Origin: Bacteroidota bacterium | GTDB lineage: Bacteria > Bacteroidota > Bacteroidia > Bacteroidales > VadinHA17 | Reading direction: 5' to 3' | Length of the DNA: 5,936 bases | Assembly: GCA_030628785.1 (NCBI GenBank) | Contig: DAOVQI010000224.1 | Coordinates: 1 to 5,936, forward strand | Shown here: positions 4,047 through 5,936 of the stretch, piece by piece | How positions within the stretch are numbered: position 1 is the stretch's first letter | Layout of the letters: each line of letters starts with the position of its first letter | Position numbers and translations under genes: made by a program | Notes under the pieces: model-generated | Told to the model about the DNA's origin: nothing | What the model saw: only the letters and a program-made list of their open reading frames with translations | Database searches by the model: none

Positions 4047-5426
4047 TTACAGTATTCGCACTGAAAACGACTTTCCTGATTCTACAATAAAAGTTTTTTC
4101 AATGGTATATATTGTACTTTTGGCATTTTTTGCACGAAAAATTACCCTGTATTTACCGGGAAGGAGAACCAGAGATTCAAATCGGTTTTGTGTATTAATA
4201 TTGTAGATCCATTGCAATTCACTTCCTTTTTCAAGAAATAAGCCGCAAAAACCTTGATTTGCAACATTTATGGTTACAATGCCAGGTTTGGGTATTTTTA
4301 CAGTTGTTGTATGACTTTGTTTTATTTCCACATTATCTATTAATAACAGTGGAAGTGTTGGAATTTCGAGATCATATCTGCCAATAATATATTTCTCGGA
4401 TTGATTTACTTTTTGCCTGTTCAATGTAGATTTTTCGCCTACTTTCCTGACAATAAAATTTAAGTTCCGGTATTGATTTCCACTGGCAGGTATAACCTTT
4501 AAATACCCCTGTGGAGCATCAACAGCAATAATGTTATGTTTACCAGTAGGTAGTTTGATACTGTCAACGGATACGGGGGGAATAGTATGGACAACCAATT
4601 TATACAATGTCAGGGGATCAAGAAGGAGAGTGTCCGGGTTTCCCCTGTGGTTTATGGTATGCATAAAATTATGTTTTATCCGGCCGGAATGAATATCATA
4701 AAAAGTCATATTGACATCGGTTTCGGTAGGATTTCCTTCGATGTCAAGCAGATTTACCTGTGCGGTGGTTGAGTTTAAGGCTTGGGTAATAACGATTTCC
4801 AGCACCTTCTGGAAATTTTTTTCTTCGGCAGCATTATAAAAATGACCTACACAATCAAACGTCTCCCGAAACCGTGGATCAAGGCCAATACCAATTACAA
4901 ATGGTTTAAGGACAATACCCCTTTTCAGAAGTTCCCTTGATACGGCACAAGGGTCTCCATCACAAGCTTCTATTCCGTCGGTTATCAGGATGATAACATT
5001 CCTGCAGTTTTCGCATTTTGGGAAATCCCCGATACATAGTTCTAATGAATGAGCAATAGGAGTAGTCCCTTTCGGAATAAGGTAACGTAATTTCTGCCGT
5101 ATTTTAGGTGCATTACCGGGAGTGAAAGGAACTTCCAGGCGGGTGTCATTACAATCCTGGGGAGGAACAGGACTTTGATGGCCGTAAACCCGTAAAGCCA
5201 TTTCAACATTATCAAGCTTTTCAAGGCTGTCAATGGTGCTGATAAGAAATCTTCTTGCTATGTTTATTTTTTTGTCACTCTCCCAGCTTCCTGCCATGCT
5301 CTGGGAACAGTCAAACACAAATAATATTCTGGTTAAAGGGAGTTTTGGTTTGGCCTGCTGGGCATGAAGAACAAAATGATAAAGCGTAAATAGTAAAATG
5401 ATCAGGCTAAAAACGATTTTTCTCAA
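4047..5426 (-). CDS. Secreted von Willebrand factor A domain protein
   Basis: A 459-residue protein with a signal peptide (MRKIVF, hydrophobic to about residue 20, likely cleavage near HAQQA at 21-25), so exported. The VWA domain runs from about 33 to 215 with a complete metal-binding MIDAS: DCSQS (Asp39, Ser41, Ser43), Thr122 in GTTPI and Asp150 in LITDG. YGHQSP...DCNDTRLEVPF (81-101) resembles the RVYGH...C.DT.L..P segment of bacterial VWA proteins in the chloride-channel-like/YfbK group. Residues about 222-459 are beta-rich and appear to hold three loosely related segments, the last ending LLPGKYRVIF...FIVESGKSFSVRI. The mature protein has nine cysteines (40, 92, 131, 138, 141, 155, 160, 192, 394), eight of them in the VWA domain, suggesting disulfides. 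The start is TTG: an in-frame TAA lies three codons upstream, and any later start would destroy the signal peptide. The ligand is unknown; a divalent-metal-dependent protein contact at the cell surface or in the periplasm is likely. Confidence 0.85.
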   Translation of the reverse strand: MRKIVFSLIILLFTLYHFVLHAQQAKPKLPLTRILFVFDCSQSMAGSWESDKKINIARRFLISTIDSLEKLDNVEMALRVYGHQSPVPPQDCNDTRLEVPFTPGNAPKIRQKLRYLIPKGTTPIAHSLELCIGDFPKCENCRNVIILITDGIEACDGDPCAVSRELLKRGIVLKPFVIGIGLDPRFRETFDCVGHFYNAAEEKNFQKVLEIVITQALNSTTAQVNLLDIEGNPTETDVNMTFYDIHSGRIKHNFMHTINHRGNPDTLLLDPLTLYKLVVHTIPPVSVDSIKLPTGKHNIIAVDAPQGYLKVIPASGNQYRNLNFIVRKVGEKSTLNRQKVNQSEKYIIGRYDLEIPTLPLLLIDNVEIKQSHTTTVKIPKPGIVTINVANQGFCGLFLEKGSELQWIYNINTQNRFESLVLLPGKYRVIFRAKNAKSTIYTIEKTFIVESGKSFSVRIL

Positions 5427-5436
5427 AACAGATTAT

Positions 5437-5454
5437 TTAAGGTTTAAACCCTAA
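5437..5454. repeat. AT-rich near-palindrome just upstream of the VWA start
   Basis: TTAAGGTTTAAACCCTAA is self-complementary at 16 of 18 positions around a perfect GGTTTAAACC core and ends 11 bp before the TTG start. It shares AAACCCTAA with the terminator at 1688-1721. Its position would suit an operator or a leader structure affecting translation of the VWA gene, but nothing proves this. Confidence 0.35.
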
Positions 5455-5479
5455 AATTAAGAAATAATTTTAATCGGTA

Positions 5480-5533
5480 AAACCTGTCAGAGTCTGTGGG
5501 TAGGCTTGCAGAGTGGGAGACCTGACAGTGTTT
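5480..5533. repeat. Long bulged inverted repeat in the divergent intergenic region
   Basis: CTGTCAG (5484-5490) pairs with CTGACAG (5522-5528). The stem is extended outward by AAAC/GTTT (5480-5483 with 5530-5533, one bulged T) and inward by GTCT/AGAC (one bulged A), about 15 bp in all around a 22-base G-rich loop. Similar AAACCTGTCAG hairpins are familiar as terminators in Bacteroidota. Here the two flanking genes diverge, so a terminator would serve neither; a dispersed repeat or leader structure is more likely. Confidence 0.5.
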
Positions 5534-5543
5534 GGGAAAAAAA

Positions 5544-5575
5544 TTGCAATTCTATCCATGAAAAGTGTAATTTTA
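5544..5575 (+). promoter_or_regulatory. Candidate Bacteroidota-type promoter for ychF
   Basis: A TTG at 5544-5546 is followed after 21 bases by TAATTTTA (5568-5575), which matches seven of eight positions of the Bacteroidota -7 consensus TAnnTTTG. The spacing fits the family norm, and transcription would start some 20 bases before the ychF ATG. It is one mismatch off and in AT-rich DNA, so it is tentative. Confidence 0.35.
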
Positions 5576-5602
5576 CGCTATTAAAATGTAACGTGATAAA
5601 AT

Positions 5603-5936
5603 ATGGCACTACAATGCGGAATTATCGGAGTAACCAACACAGGCAAGACTACCTTGTTTAATTGTATTTCAAATACAAAAGCCGAAACAACCCGGTTTGC
5701 TTTTAGTACAGATAAATCAAATATTGGCAGGATCGTTGTCCCTGATAATCGGTTATATGAATTAGAAAAATTATACAAAACTGAAAAAGTCGTTCCAACT
5801 ACTGTTGAAATTCTAGATATACCCGGACTTATAAAAGGGTCGAGCAGAGGTGAAGGAGTAGGAAATAAATTTCTTGGTGATATTAGAAATACGGATGCGC
5901 TAATACACGTACTGAGATGCTTTGATGATCCAAACC
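5603..5936 (+). CDS. ychF: YchF-family P-loop ATPase/GTPase, N-terminal part (partial)
   Basis: Open from ATG at 5603 to the window end: 111 codons of a protein usually about 365 residues long. MALQCGI, the P-loop GVTNTGKT (Gly9 to Thr16), LDIPGL (G3, Asp72-Gly75) and KGSSRGEGVGNKFLGDIR (78-95), then TDALIHVLRCFDD, match YchF, the Obg-related ribosome-associated ATPase (OLA1 relative). Several motifs depart from the usual form: NTGKTT replaces NVGKST, FAFSTDKSNIG replaces FPFCTIEPNVG, and DIPG replaces DIAG. The conserved frame around them makes a genuine but divergent YchF branch more likely than a different Obg GTPase. The NxxE (G4) motif that sets ATP over GTP preference and the coiled-coil and TGS domains lie beyond the window. 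The ATG follows an AT-rich leader without a Shine-Dalgarno site; the upstream ATG at 5585 meets TAA at once. Confidence 0.85.
   Translation, partial: MALQCGIIGVTNTGKTTLFNCISNTKAETTRFAFSTDKSNIGRIVVPDNRLYELEKLYKTEKVVPTTVEILDIPGLIKGSSRGEGVGNKFLGDIRNTDALIHVLRCFDDPN

Noticed and set aside
5581..5778. A 65-codon minus-strand open frame across the ychF start
   Set aside because: It overlaps the conserved P-loop coding region of ychF in antisense and has no independent support.

Overview
The window looks like a chromosomal piece from a Bacteroidota bacterium (Bacteroidales/Marinilabiliales-like). The reasons are AT-rich intergenic DNA, genes mostly lacking clear Shine-Dalgarno sequences, an ECF sigma / one-TM anti-sigma / periplasmic helical protein trio of a kind common in that phylum, a TAnnTTTG-like promoter box, and a YchF beginning MALQCGI. 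This phylum call is inference from family resemblance; no search was run.

Layout. (1) 1-1673, plus strand: the last 50 codons of histidyl-tRNA synthetase (hisS), overlapped by 4 bp by a complete histidine ammonia-lyase (hutH-type) gene, followed by a 15-bp perfect stem-loop terminator. (2) 1722-2124: a gene-free stretch between convergent genes. Its first half is clearly GC-richer than its surroundings and holds two degenerate ~58-bp direct repeats plus a chain of small hairpins. (3) 2125-3650, minus strand: a three-gene unit, read right to left, of ECF sigma factor (GTG start), single-pass anti-sigma-like protein, and secreted Spy/CpxP/CnrX-like helical protein. This looks like a membrane-spanning envelope stress switch. 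(4) 3651-4046: a gene-free regulatory or repeat region with an 18-bp palindrome and three copies of a TNGTNNNACNA motif (two direct, one inverted) resembling GntR/FadR-family operators. (5) 4047-5426, minus strand: a secreted von Willebrand factor A protein with an intact MIDAS and a repetitive beta-rich C-terminal half, starting at TTG. (6) 5427-5602: a divergent intergenic region with an AT-rich palindrome, a long bulged hairpin and a plausible promoter. (7) 5603-5936, plus strand: the N-terminal 111 codons of a YchF/Obg-family P-loop ATPase with non-standard G-motifs, cut by the window end.

How the parts relate. HisS and the lyase are probably translationally coupled, so a histidine-using and a histidine-degrading enzyme share one message; no other hut gene is in view. 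The sigma, anti-sigma and periplasmic proteins form the only obvious functional system here. The VWA gene lies on the same strand, but 396 bp separate it from the sigma gene, so it is probably its own unit. No full mobile element, CRISPR array, tRNA or rRNA was seen.
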